Shown piece by piece: positions 23,492 through 33,836 of a DNA stretch of 64,000 bases. The stretch's first letter is position 1; each line of letters begins with the position of its first letter. The notes beneath the pieces were generated by a model that saw nothing but the letters and a program-made list of their open reading frames with translations, was not told the origin of the DNA and searched no databases. The stretch is taken from the NCBI RefSeq assembly GCF_001653235.2, contig NC_035792.1, positions 3,720,001 to 3,784,000 on the forward strand. The letters run 5' to 3'. This DNA is from Pochonia chlamydosporia 170 (taxonomy: Eukaryota; Ascomycota; Sordariomycetes; Hypocreales; Clavicipitaceae). Both the position numbers and the translations under genes were made by a program.

Positions 23492-25151
23492 TCATGGCAT
23501 CTTACCATAAGTACTTGAAAATTCGCTGGTTTGCCGTCTCGCCTGTGCTCTATCGTGTGCTTCCTTCCTGTATCCCTCGGCTTTCGCGTTCCTCCATGTG
23601 CATTCGGCTGTAAACTCGCATGTGCGACACTTGAAAGCTTCTTCTATTTCTACGCCATTGGCTTTCCGTTCTCCCTGCCACCATTGCATGTACTGTGTCA
23701 GGTAATTATCCAGGGCATGTTTGGAAACAGGAAAATCGTGCACGTCAATCTCTCTTCCATCATCGCGATGGACGTACTGGACCCGAAGCATCGAACCCAT
23801 AGACTTGTCCCCTTCTGAAAACGTAAGATTTATCTCCTCTTTCATCAGTGGCAGTAATTCTCGGAGTGTCTGGTACTTCAAAACTCCAGTTCTGGGTTGC
23901 GAGTCGAAACTCTCTGCAGGCGTCTCTGATGACTGCGAATCTTGGAATATCTCGTCATGCAGATCTCCCATTTGAGCAATAAATCCATCGGAAAACGTAT
24001 CATCAGCGTCGAGCCCATAACGTCGAAACAGTTTGAAAAAGTCCAGTCTTCCGGCGGCAATATCGGATAGAAAACGGTGATATAGCAATAATTGGATTTT
24101 CGCGGGTCGTAGTAGCGCTTTTGTTACTGGAGCCAGACTCCCTCGTGTTTTCACATCAACAAGATAAACCCTGGGCGACGGCGCCGCGTCTGCTGGCTTC
24201 CCATTACGTGTGACGAAACTCATGAGCGAGGTTTGTTTCGGGTCGAACTTGGTTTGTTCTGCGAGTTCCTTCTCGAATTCCGGGTTTGGGTTCTCATGGC
24301 TGAGCGCATCAATTACTCCGTTCACAAAGTTGCCGTGAACCATTCCCCAAACTTCCACCTCTCTGGTAAGACCTGTTTCGCGAAGGGTTCGCATTCCCTG
24401 AATAAAGTTCCACATTCGCAAGGCAAAGCTATCTTCTTTGGTCAAGACATCGACCTGGATGGTGGTATGCACCTCATCTTCAAGCTTCTTGTGGATTTTG
24501 GAGCCTCCCTTCATCGCAGGAGTCTTGGTCCGCCGGCCACCCGGCAGCTTGGTGAGAGTATACCAGTATTGCAATTCGCACCATGCACCAGCTGTAAGGT
24601 CGGTAACAGTCAATGGCCTCTTAGGGTATGACCGAAACCTTTGTAGCGGAGAACGATCATCCTCGAAGTCCTCTGACTCCATGTTCTCGTCGCTCAGCGC
24701 CTTGCCCTGCCCCTCTCCGTTGCGGATGGCTTCGGCATCCGCTAATGCTCGACCCACTAATCGCTTCTCAGTCAGTCAGTTTCAATTTCCAGTAGCAAAT
24801 ACGCAAAGACCTACAGTCGGGATATGTGACGATCTTATCGAACGACTCAGAATTGGTAATGTCTGAGACTGCCACGAGCGACTCGGAGTAGTTTGGTTCC
24901 ACAATCTGCAAGGTCTCCGGTACGCCAATGCTCTCAGTGACCAATGCATCATTCTCCCCAACAGTGTCCGTTCGACCAGGGAGTAAGTCTACATTGGACG
25001 TGTTGTAGCTACCCGTGCGCGGCGGGAGGTTGGCAGATGCTGGTACTTGTTGGTGGCTTTGCGAAGCTAGTTCTATTAGAAGCAACTCATCCTCTGGGGA
25101 TATGTCACTGCCGTAATCGCTCTCGGTATCCAAGATACTGGGGGCAGCCAT
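23492..25151 (-). CDS. EXO5: Exonuclease V (EXO5/Dem1-type), iron-sulfur nuclease
   Basis: Single-strand DNA exonuclease of the EXO5 family, needed in yeast (Dem1/Exo5) for mitochondrial genome maintenance. Two exons, 25151-24815 and 24756-23492, give 533 residues. The nuclease core shows TVTDLTAGAWCELQYWYTL, KGGSKIHKKLEDEVH, EVEVWGMVHG, VIDALS and the catalytic VYLVDVKTR (Asp and Lys of a PD-(D/E)XK fold). Cys 172 with Cys 489, 492 and 498 (CRTCEFTAEC) forms the expected four-cysteine 4Fe-4S set. The N-terminal ~110 residues are acidic and low in conservation. I placed the intron as GTAGGT...GATTAG because it closes in frame; its exact edge is less sure than the protein identity. Confidence 0.92.
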
Positions 25152-26312
25152 GTCATCTTCGAGACTGGCGCATGTTGGCGCTCAGACTCGGAGTTTGTTG
25201 AGGTTGTTGAGTGCGTTGGTGATATTGGAGACGTGAAGAGGTCAAGTGGCGATTTTGGACCTTCGCGAGTTGAACGCGGTGTCATGTGGTGAATTCCAAG
25301 TTGCCCCCCCCCCCAACAGCCCATGTCGCCTCCAGCCAGCGGGCAAATGCGTGCTGCCTTGAGGGGCTGGTGCTGCCTAAACAGCCCGTGCCGCTTGGTG
25401 ACAGCAACACAGACTTGACAAGCTGAGACAACAACACTGAAGCCATGACAAGGCATCAAGGACATTTGGACAGTAGGACTTTCATCTTGTCCAAGTGCCG
25501 TTGATCGCCCTGACGCTACGGGGTACCTTCTGGTGCATGTACGTGCTCTGGTACTGCAGCTTCTTGACAAATAATGACCTCCACGTCCTGTCATGCTTCT
25601 CGTCCTTCACAGTATACGACAACCTGAAACAACGGCTGGGCTGGAAGCCACCAACGTCCAGGCTGATTGGCCATCGCCCGATGCACCGAAGAGACCATGA
25701 TTTGCTTTTTCTACTTTGCATGCTTGGACCAGACAAGACATGACGAGACATTCCTGGCCGAACGGTGTGGCTAGTCGCAGCCTGCAGGTCAAGTGCATGT
25801 GGACTCAAGTCTGGCTGAAACCGGCGGCCTGGTTGAATTGAATACGAGCCAAAATCTGCCACTCCGCCATCAAAGTCCTTTGAACATTGGAGCTGCCAGG
25901 ACAAACAAGTCCAAATCTGCCACGCTGCGCCTTTCTAACTTTAGGTTTTTCGGTTGCGGCACATGGGCACCAGACAGAAATGCAGGGCTTGGCTGGACTG
26001 GACATGGACTGAATTGAGGCCTGGTCTGTCCACGAGTCCAGATGAGACCAGACCAGACTTGACCAGCTGGATCAGCTTGACTTGACTTCTGAGGCTTGGC
26101 AGGGCCGCCTGTGACAGCGCTGTGGCTTCACTGAAGGCACCAGCCAACTACATATTGAAACGCATTTGCACCCAACGATCAGGAACAACACACGAGGCAT
26201 TGTGTTGTTTCATCTGACTTCTTTGCCGGACTCATCACATACTGTGATATCATTTTATCACCAGAATACTGCTCATCCTCTTCGGAAGCAGGTGCCACAG
26301 CATCATCTCGCA
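25152..26312. other. Divergent intergenic region, EXO5 / F-box gene
   Basis: About 1.16 kb with no gene. It contains a run of 11 C at 25304-25314 and many CCAGAC/GACTTGAC words around 25715-25760 and 25985-26090, as in other long promoters here. The F-box frame is open back to 26166, but the first ATG with a sensible context is 26313. Confidence 0.5.
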
Positions 26313-26955
26313 ATGAAGCCACACTCGGCTGCTCGGCGGCTGACGCCTCATTATGAGCCAGAACAAAGCAGCCTCAAACCCAACGACCACGAAGATGAAA
26401 CGACAACATCAAAACCAGATATACTCAAAGCCGGACTGCTGTCATTACCGCCAGAGATTCACCTCGAGATTTCTAGGCGTTTAATATACCCAGACGCCCT
26501 ATCTTTGAAGCAAACCAACAGACACTTCTATAGCTTGGTCGACACTGGGGTGGAGTTGAAGATTGACTGGCTCGTCTCGAGACGAAAGTTGCACTTGGAA
26601 TGCCCCAACGATAAAGGTTGCGATTTGGGGAGCGACTTGCGGTTTTGTAGGGGAAGCGTGGCGTATGTCTTTTCCCGATTTAACGTGCATCAAGACAAGA
26701 TACTAATGTTGGTTTCGCAGATTACTGATGAAACGTCGCCGTGAGCACATTGAGTGTGACACTCGTCCTGGCATCGGCTGCATTGTTTACGGCACACCTA
26801 CATGTTCACATCGTCAAAGGAGTCCGAACAGATGGCGGTCTCGATTGCACACCAAGCTGACCATTGAGATTTGGTGGATTCTTGTAGCACTTGTGCCGAT
26901 TGTAGCTGCCTGGTTGTGGATGCTGGCCATCAAACAGCCATCAGTGACGAAGTGA
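26313..26955 (+). CDS. F-box protein with C-terminal membrane anchor
   Basis: Predicted substrate receptor of an SCF ubiquitin ligase. Two exons, 26313-26662 and 26721-26955, joined at a GTATGT donor and a TACTAAT...CGCAG acceptor, give 194 residues. The F-box lies near residues 40-80 (LLSLPPEIHLEISRRLIYPD, then ALSLKQTNRHFYSLV). It is followed by a cysteine-bearing segment (HLECPNDKGC, DLRFCRGS, HIECDTRPGIGC) that may bind metal. The last ~25 residues form one hydrophobic helix (IWWILVALVPIVAAWLWML), so the protein may be tail-anchored. The substrate is unknown. Small F-box proteins of this layout occur in several filamentous fungi, from memory. Confidence 0.78.
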
Positions 26956-27621
26956 TATGGAGATATGGCATGAGCGTTCTATGATTGCGTTTGTATACTT
27001 TTGGTAAATGAAAAACGGGCAATAAGGGATAATGTTTAATTCGGGACTGGTATGGAAGCAGCGTGATCTGGCCGAAGGGGAGTTTGCAGAATACTGCATT
27101 GGTCACTTGTCTGGATTAGCACAACATTTCTCATCTTGTAGCTGCAGGTCGGCAACTTGTATTTTACATTTTTAGGCAACCATAGCAAGGCTTTTGAACC
27201 AAATTGCAACAGAGATGCTGCTGTCAAGAGCCAATTATGTGCCATATGCCTGTCTGAAATGCCTGGTAATCCCAAAGGAGAGCAAAAGCCACAGTGTCTC
27301 AAGCCAACTGAGATGTCCACGGCGTATGATTCACATAGCAAAAGACACGCAGTACCGCGCTCGCAAGAAGTAGATCTATATTTCACAGTATAAAATTTAA
27401 ATGAAACTAGTTAGTGTATATTTGGTTGTGGGCAGAGACATCCCATCCATCCATAATACGGTTTGTAATCATGTTGCCAATCTGGTTGGTTCAGAACAAG
27501 AGTGCATTAATAATTCCTTCTTGGCTCAACTTACCCCCCAACTCTTGCCGTTCGGTGTATGAGAGGACACCGGCAACATTGTCAATTGTAAAGTTGCACT
27601 GCAAGTTAAGATTTTTGAAAA
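26956..27621. other. Intergenic region
   Basis: About 0.67 kb, AT-rich, between the F-box gene and the hydrolase gene on the same strand. I see nothing in it beyond probable 3' UTR and promoter. Confidence 0.5.
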
Positions 27622-28479
27622 ATGCCAATCAAACCTATTGCGACAGAAAATGCTCTCATACATGGACACCGCATCTCGCATGGTGTCTTTGGTGCAGGAG
27701 AGCCAGTCGTGCTTATACATGGCACCCCCTCGAGCTCCCTGATCTGGCGCAATATTATTCCATCATTGACGAAAGCAGGCTTCAAGGTTCATGTTTTCGA
27801 CCAGCTTGGATATGGAGTTTCTGAGAGACCATGGGATCCAGACGTGGACACATCAATGTCAGGACAAGTCCCAATACTTGAGGCACTGCTTGAGTACTGG
27901 GGAGTAGATAGATTCCACCTGGTGGCTCACGACATCGGAGGAGGGATTGCTCAGCGTTTTGGAATATTTCATCCACATCGTCTACGGTCTCTCACGCTCA
28001 TCGATGTCGTCAGCTTCGATAGCTATCCCTCCAAACGAACCAAAGAACAAATGGCCAATGGCCTGGAGTCTCTTATCAAGTCCCCGGACGAAACTCACCG
28101 GCAGCACTTTCGTGAGTGGCTTCTTTCAGCTGTTCAAAACAAGAAGGCTCTCGCTGATTCGAGCCTCGACACCTACGTAAACTATATCTCGGGTTCCGTG
28201 GGACAGGGCAGCCTCTTCCAGCACCAGGTTCGCCATTACGATCCCAAACATACCATGGAGATAGCTGATCGGTTGCACGAGCTTGGAGACAACATGCAAG
28301 TCAAACTGGTTTGGGGCGCAGATGATGCATGGCAGAGCACAGATTGGGCAGAAAAGTTACACAAGGCGATTCCTGGCTCAGACCTGGAGGTTCTGGATGA
28401 TTGTGGGCATTTTTCGCTCGAGGACCAACCGGGCAGGATCTCGGAAATTTTGACGACCTTCTTGACGAGTAATAGATGA
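27622..28479 (+). CDS. Alpha/beta hydrolase with Asp nucleophile (dehalogenase/epoxide hydrolase-like)
   Basis: Single-exon gene of 285 residues with no signal peptide, so probably intracellular. The fold is clear: oxyanion motif LIHGTPSSSLIW (HG at 33-34), FDQLGYGVSERP, nucleophile elbow VAHDIGGG with Asp 104 in place of Ser, an acidic residue in WGADDAW (about 234) and His 263 in DDCGHFSLED. An Asp nucleophile is characteristic of haloalkane/haloacetate dehalogenases and epoxide hydrolases. The HGTPSS-x-W block looks more dehalogenase-like, but the halide-binding Asn/Trp pair cannot be confirmed by eye. The physiological substrate is unknown. Confidence 0.82.
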   Translation: MPIKPIATENALIHGHRISHGVFGAGEPVVLIHGTPSSSLIWRNIIPSLTKAGFKVHVFDQLGYGVSERPWDPDVDTSMSGQVPILEALLEYWGVDRFHLVAHDIGGGIAQRFGIFHPHRLRSLTLIDVVSFDSYPSKRTKEQMANGLESLIKSPDETHRQHFREWLLSAVQNKKALADSSLDTYVNYISGSVGQGSLFQHQVRHYDPKHTMEIADRLHELGDNMQVKLVWGADDAWQSTDWAEKLHKAIPGSDLEVLDDCGHFSLEDQPGRISEILTTFLTSNR

Positions 28480-28540
28480 ATGAGAGATTTTGGTCATTAT
28501 GCCGACGGAAGATTCGCTAGGGCTTCGGTTAGGAACCCTG

Positions 28541-28569
28541 ACGGGGAGATACGGGGAGATACGGGGAGG
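28541..28569 (+). repeat. Decamer tandem repeat ACGGGGAGAT
   Basis: Two perfect units and a partial third, directly downstream of the hydrolase stop codon, probably within its 3' UTR. Confidence 0.85.
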
Positions 28570-28921
28570 ATTGAACTTGAGACGGTTGGGAGGGGCTCAG
28601 TTTATGTTGTGGAACGACGAGTTGGCGGGGTGGCTATTGAAATATTGGACTGTGTAACCGCAATATATTGTCAATGATGGGATGAATTAAGATGGAGTGA
28701 AGAGCAAGACTGTGTTTGAAGGTTGATGAATCGGTAGGTCAATAGACAATGGTGGCGCTCAAGCCTAAAATGCCAGCCTGACCAGACAGAGTTTGACTTG
28801 ACGGTTGAGTGTTGACGGGCGTCGTGCCCCTTTTCTGTCTGGGCTGGTTTGGTTCTGTCCAGTCCGGTGTGTCCATTCCCCGATGGTCTATCTCTAACCT
28901 TCCGTCTCAAAATCGACTCCT

Positions 28922-28944
28922 CCAACGTCCAACGTCCAACGTCC
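28922..28944 (+). repeat. (CCAACGT)3 tandem heptamer
   Basis: Three units in pyrimidine-rich promoter DNA about 0.6 kb upstream of the amidase start. Confidence 0.8.
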
Positions 28945-29527
28945 ATCAACACCAACACAACACAACACCACCACCAACCTCCATCTTCGCATCCAGACAC
29001 CAACCAACCCCCAAGCAGTTTAGATGCGGGTTGCAAACCAGGCGGATGACCCCAATTACGCGGGGCATTCAAATGCTAGACCCACGCCTCCGCATCAGCC
29101 GCAGCCTATTACTTAAGTAGTCTGTCGAAAAGGGTGTTGGGACTGTGAGACTGGTGATTGCGACGACGCCGACTGTAGCCCCTCCATCCGGCATCGCAAC
29201 ATCATGCAAGATGAACATCTCGGCATTGAAAGGGTCCCCTATTTCTGCGAGGCGTCCTTCTTTCTGATTTTCTCTTGACTACTGCCTGCAGCATCTGATT
29301 CTTTCGTTCCCGCCAGGCCCATTTTGGTCTTAGCTCTCGTTTGCCGGGTGTCCGGGTTTGGTTTGCCAGCATTGCCGCCTTTTGCTTTTGGGAGGTCTCA
29401 GCGTTGATTTCCGTGTGTCCAAAAGGAAAGCAAATTTACAAGTTGGACAAAAGTACACAGTTTCTCACATTGTTTTTCAACCTTTTGCAACCCGACTCGT
29501 TCGTTTTCCAAACCGCTGGAGACAAGA

Positions 29528-31142
29528 ATGGCGGTGCCCAAGACTGAACTATACAGGTTGACTGCCATTCAGGCGGCAGACTTGATACGCTCCAACCAAC
29601 TCTCTGTTGAGGACTATGCAAGAGCATTGCTCGAGCGCGTTCGTGAGCGAGACCCGCAAGTTAGAGCCTGGGTGTTCCTGGACGAAAATGCCGTATTGGA
29701 ACAAGCTCGGAAGTTGGACAAGATGCCGGTAGAGAAACGAGGGCCACTGCATGGGATTCCCGTTGGCATCAAGGACATTTTCCTCACTCGAGGTGAGTCC
29801 ATCTACAGGCTTGCTTTTTATAAAAGATGGCCGGATATAAAATCACGTATATGCTGACTGTTACGCCTCAGACATGCCAACCAAGTATTACTCACGTCTA
29901 CATGCGCAGGATGGAAACGCCGCCGCAGACTCAGCTTGCGTTAGCGTTCTTCGCGCAGCAGGTGCCATTATTTTCGGCAAGACGGCTACAACAGAGTTTG
30001 CTTCCATGACAGAGGGCGGCCCATGCACTAACCCGCATAATTGCAAGCATACGCCTGGTGGTTCGTCGTCGGGCTCGGCTGCAGCCGTCGCAGACTTTCA
30101 GGTTCCGCTCGCTATTGGTACTCAGACTGGAGGCAGTATCGTTCGGCCGGGTTCGTTTAACGGCGTTTACGGCTTCAAAGTATACAAGCCCCGTTTTTTC
30201 ACTAGGAAGTAGATTTTGTTCTTCACACTAACACGCACAAAAGGCGACATGGGGTACGATTTCGACCGAAGGAGTGGGCAGATTCTCTGTATCTGCTGAT
30301 ACGCCGGGTTTCTACGCACGGAGCGTCGACGATATCAGGTTCCTGGCGCATGTATTCCGCCTAGACGCACTGATCACTGAACCACTTAGGCCGTTATCAG
30401 TCAGCGGTGCCAAAATTGCATTCATCAAGACTCATGTTTGGCCCAAGGCCGAGTCAGGCACACACGCGGCATGGAATCTGGCGCACAGGCTGCTAACTGA
30501 GAGGGGAGCTCTCGTCCAAGACGTTGAGCTTCCCTCAGATTTTGGAAATTGCTCCGAGTGGAGAGAAATCGTTGTTGCTGAGGAAGCTCGCGCCGCATTC
30601 TTGCCAAGTATGTCAAAGTGTTGCCTTCATCAACATGTCCTGCTACATTTGCCTTGCAAGGTTCCACTTGTTCATTAGCCTTCTAAGTTCTAACATTGAT
30701 GCTTAGAGTACCGCGAGGACAAGACCAAGCTGCACACAGATATCGTCACCCTCGTAGAATCAGCCAAGCTACCCACCCGCAAAGAAGTGCTCGAAGCCCA
30801 TGACGGCATTGCCCGCCTACGATCAGAATGGGATCAAATCGCCAGCCAATACGACATAATCATTACCCCTAGCGCTGTTGACGAAGCACCGGAGGGCCTC
30901 GAGAGCACAGGCACCGCCGTACGTTTCTCCTCAAACCCCTATCCCCCAAAGTCGACGTATTCACAATCATGCAGGTATTCTGTTCAATGTGGACCATTCT
31001 CCACGCACCTGCCATCAATGTCCCAGGATTCATCGGCCAGTGTGGACTCCCAATTGGTCTTCAGGTAGTCGGTGCCAGATACATGGACATGGAAGTTTTG
31101 CGAGCAGGAAAGATTGTCGGTGAAGTATTCAACAAACTTTAA
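29528..31142 (+). CDS. Amidase-signature enzyme
   Basis: Amidase-signature hydrolase that cleaves carboxamide or related C-N bonds with a Ser-Ser-Lys triad. Five exons close in frame: 29528-29792, 29872-30179, 30244-30607, 30707-30918 and 30975-31142; 438 residues. The catalytic Lys is in GIPVGIKD (Lys 82), the cis-Ser in TPGGSSSGSAAAV (about 155), and the nucleophile Ser in TQTGGSIVRPGSF (about 177). The C-terminal block INVPGF...GLPIGLQVVGARYMD is typical of the family. There is no signal peptide. At 438 residues it is compact for a fungal amidase (often 480-560). The substrate cannot be read from sequence. Its 3' end meets the convergent GH92 gene 114 bp away. Confidence 0.9.
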
Positions 31143-31256
31143 CGAATTTTACGGAAAGAATAATCAGGATCATATATATGAGTCTGCGTGGCAAGAGTAG
31201 AGGTCTGTATTTACGCATCAGAGTGCACAAACACCACATACCATATCAACATAATC

Positions 31257-33836
31257 CTACACCGTTCCTTTCTTTCCCCAATCCGTCGGCTCAGAGCTCA
31301 TCTCAAACTCAATCCTTCTCGCGTTTACAATATCCTTGTGTTTCAGAAGTGGCTTCTCAACCATTTTCCCATCAACCTTGAGACTCTTAACGTATGCCTT
31401 TCCTTGCGTTCCCGCCCCAGGTGCCGAAATCACAAGTCCATGCTCCCTCGAGCCCGAAATCGTAGGCAGCCGAATCTCAACCTTGTCGAAGAACGGCGTC
31501 CCCACGACGTACTCGTCGCTCGCAGGATTCAAAGGATAAAACCCCAGCGCAGAGAAGACATACCACGCACTCATTTGTCCCAGGTCCTCATTCCCACTCA
31601 ACCCTGCAGCAGTATTATTGTATTCCGTCCACGCAATCTCGCGGACCGTCTCTGCCGAACTCATGGGGTACCCAATCGCCGAGTACAAATACGGCACATG
31701 GTGAGACGGCTCATTGCTATGCATATTGTGACCGCCCGAGAAGTGCTCATCCAGCTTAACCTTCATGCCTGCCTTGCCGCCCTCAAACAGAGACGCTAAA
31801 CCGCCAGCATCGTGCATAACATCAAACGTATACACCCACTTATCGCCCTCCGTCCACCCCCAGTCGTCCCTTGCAAACGATCCGTTAGAATTACGCGTCT
31901 GCATAAACTGCGTCTCGTTGTTCCATATGTTCATGTAATTGCGGCTCCGGACCATGAGTTCCTTCGCAGAGGCGTGGTCGCCCGCATACGTGGCCACCAC
32001 GGCGGCAGCATAGTCGTTTAGAGAGTAATCGAGGGTCCGGCTCGCTGCTTCGGCCCATCTGTCGTTGTCAACCCACCCGTGCTCGAGGTAGCTCGTGAGA
32101 CCGGCCCGCGCCTCGTGCGGCGTATCTGGCTCTCTGTCGAAGTACAAGAGTTCTGTGTCCTTTTCCGGTGGGACGTAGGCGTCTTTGTGGACTGCTTTCC
32201 ATGCCTTTTTGACGTCGAAGCCGTTGAAGCCGCGGACGAGGGCGTTTGCTATCACGGCATCTACGTTGGTGGCTATCATGATGTTCGTCTCAATCATGTT
32301 GGCCCAGATTGGTAAGCGGCCGGACCAGTCGAATATTCGGAGGAGTGAGCGCATCATGGAATTCACGCGCTCTGGGGCGAATAACGTGAGGAGAGCGTGC
32401 TCAGCTCTGTATGTGTCCCAGATGGACCAGGATTGGTAGTAGGAATCGTTGTCCTCGTGTACACTATCGGTGTAGCCGCTGTAGAAGAGCCGTTTGTCAC
32501 CTTTCTTGGAGGATGTCGGCTCGGAGAAGTCGTTGGGGTACTGGAGGGCGTGAAACAGGCCAGTGTAGAATATTGTGCGTTGATCGTGTTCTGTGTCCGT
32601 CTTGTTGACTCCTTCGATCGTGATGCGGCCTAGTTTATTTAACCAGGCTTCCTTGGTTCTCTGCACTGTCGACTCGAAAGAATGGCCATCGGGGATCTCA
32701 ATGTCGAGGTTTTTGCGGGCTTGCTCAACACTGACAAATGACACTGCTGTTCGAACCTCGACTCTGTCTAGTTTAGAATCAAACGTGACGTAGGCGCCTA
32801 CATCTTTCCCAATGAGCTTCTTGGCTCCTTTGTGGGTATTCGCGCCCTGAGAAGTGCCGTAGGACTCAAACGGTGCGGAAAACCTGGAGACAAAGAAACT
32901 ACTAAAGTTCTTCGGTTGGTCTGGCCCAATGGCATAGTCTTGTCTCTGTGTGTTACTGCCGGAGATTTCACGCCTGTGAGGGTCGATTTCCACATGACCA
33001 GTCCAGTTGAGACGGGTAGCTTGAACCACGACATATGGTTGAGGGCGTGTCTTGGATTTCGAGGCATCTTGGAAGTCGAATCGGACGTGTCCAACATGAG
33101 ATGTTGCAGACATTGCTACCTTGATAGCGTGTTCGTATTCTCCGGTATTTGAATCCGAGGAGTTTGACGCCGCTGATTCATCAACATCCCTTTCCTCGAA
33201 CGCATCAAACCAATTCGTGTAATCACGCTTCCTCACACGTCCATTAGAGCCTTCTTTCACAGCATCCGGAACTGTACCTGCACCGCCAGGACAAGGAGGG
33301 CAGCCAGCACCAAACTCTTCGTGGGCCCATTGCTCCGTTAAATTCCAGTTGAAATCGCCTACGGAGTCTGCATCTACGAGGACTTCATAGACGTAAGGAG
33401 TACTCTTCTCGTCTGATTTCCGAAATGCAAGGCCCCGTTTTTGGAACTGTGTGCGAATGCTATCGCCGGCCCGTAGCCATCCTGGGGCCAATGCCATTTG
33501 ACCTTGCTCGCCCATCCAAATAGCCGGTTGATGAGTTGCCTGGAATCCGTGTATTCGGCGATCGAGGTCAGAATACGGCACTTGCGAGATGTAGTTTTCT
33601 CGCGTTTGTGGCGTCCATCTTGTCATTCCGAAGGGCGGACAGACCGATGGAATCATACCGCCGTTGCTGTCAGGCACAATGCCTCGCGTGCCAATGAGTG
33701 GATTGACATATTGAAGGACTCCTGCGCCATCGTGATATGAGGATTTGGTTTTGGAGTCACGGCCAACAATATTTGGATCTGCGACCACGGTAGCGGCCAG
33801 GGCGAGGGCTGTTGCTCGTGTAAGTGCCAAGTGCAT
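31257..33836 (-). CDS. Secreted GH92 alpha-mannosidase
   Basis: Glycoside hydrolase family 92; characterised members are calcium-dependent exo-acting alpha-mannosidases, mostly alpha-1,2. It is a single exon of 859 residues. The N-terminus MHLALTRATALALAATVVAD is a signal peptide. Family blocks are VLQYVNPLIGTRG, GGMIPSVCPPFGMTRWTPQT, HGFQATHQPAIWMGEQGQ, FYTGLFHALQYPNDFSE, DNDSYYQSWSIWDTYR, RGFNGFDVKKAW, GWTEGDKWVYTFDVMHDAGG and NEDLGQMSAWYVFSALGFYPLNP. An insertion near residues 190-240 carries a Cys-Pro pair, a Lys-Arg site and Ser/Asn-rich sequence and may be a surface loop. It probably acts on N- or O-mannans outside the cell. A TTTATAAA site lies about 130 bp upstream. Confidence 0.95.
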   Translation of the reverse strand: MHLALTRATALALAATVVADPNIVGRDSKTKSSYHDGAGVLQYVNPLIGTRGIVPDSNGGMIPSVCPPFGMTRWTPQTRENYISQVPYSDLDRRIHGFQATHQPAIWMGEQGQMALAPGWLRAGDSIRTQFQKRGLAFRKSDEKSTPYVYEVLVDADSVGDFNWNLTEQWAHEEFGAGCPPCPGGAGTVPDAVKEGSNGRVRKRDYTNWFDAFEERDVDESAASNSSDSNTGEYEHAIKVAMSATSHVGHVRFDFQDASKSKTRPQPYVVVQATRLNWTGHVEIDPHRREISGSNTQRQDYAIGPDQPKNFSSFFVSRFSAPFESYGTSQGANTHKGAKKLIGKDVGAYVTFDSKLDRVEVRTAVSFVSVEQARKNLDIEIPDGHSFESTVQRTKEAWLNKLGRITIEGVNKTDTEHDQRTIFYTGLFHALQYPNDFSEPTSSKKGDKRLFYSGYTDSVHEDNDSYYQSWSIWDTYRAEHALLTLFAPERVNSMMRSLLRIFDWSGRLPIWANMIETNIMIATNVDAVIANALVRGFNGFDVKKAWKAVHKDAYVPPEKDTELLYFDREPDTPHEARAGLTSYLEHGWVDNDRWAEAASRTLDYSLNDYAAAVVATYAGDHASAKELMVRSRNYMNIWNNETQFMQTRNSNGSFARDDWGWTEGDKWVYTFDVMHDAGGLASLFEGGKAGMKVKLDEHFSGGHNMHSNEPSHHVPYLYSAIGYPMSSAETVREIAWTEYNNTAAGLSGNEDLGQMSAWYVFSALGFYPLNPASDEYVVGTPFFDKVEIRLPTISGSREHGLVISAPGAGTQGKAYVKSLKVDGKMVEKPLLKHKDIVNARRIEFEMSSEPTDWGKKGTV

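Larger units (their letters stand above)
28480..29527. other. Intergenic region upstream of amidase
   Basis: About 1.05 kb with no gene. It contains two short tandem repeats, an ACGGGGAGAT repeat at 28541-28569 and (CCAACGT)3 at 28922-28944, plus CCAGAC/TTGACTTGAC words near 28775-28800. Confidence 0.5.

Noticed and set aside
23492..24757. Exonuclease V as a single-exon gene starting near 24757
   Set aside because: The only start there is GTG; adding exon 25151-24815 supplies an ATG and closes in frame.
31188..31799. 203-codon open frame opposite the GH92 3' end
   Set aside because: Antisense shadow of a conserved GH92 exon.
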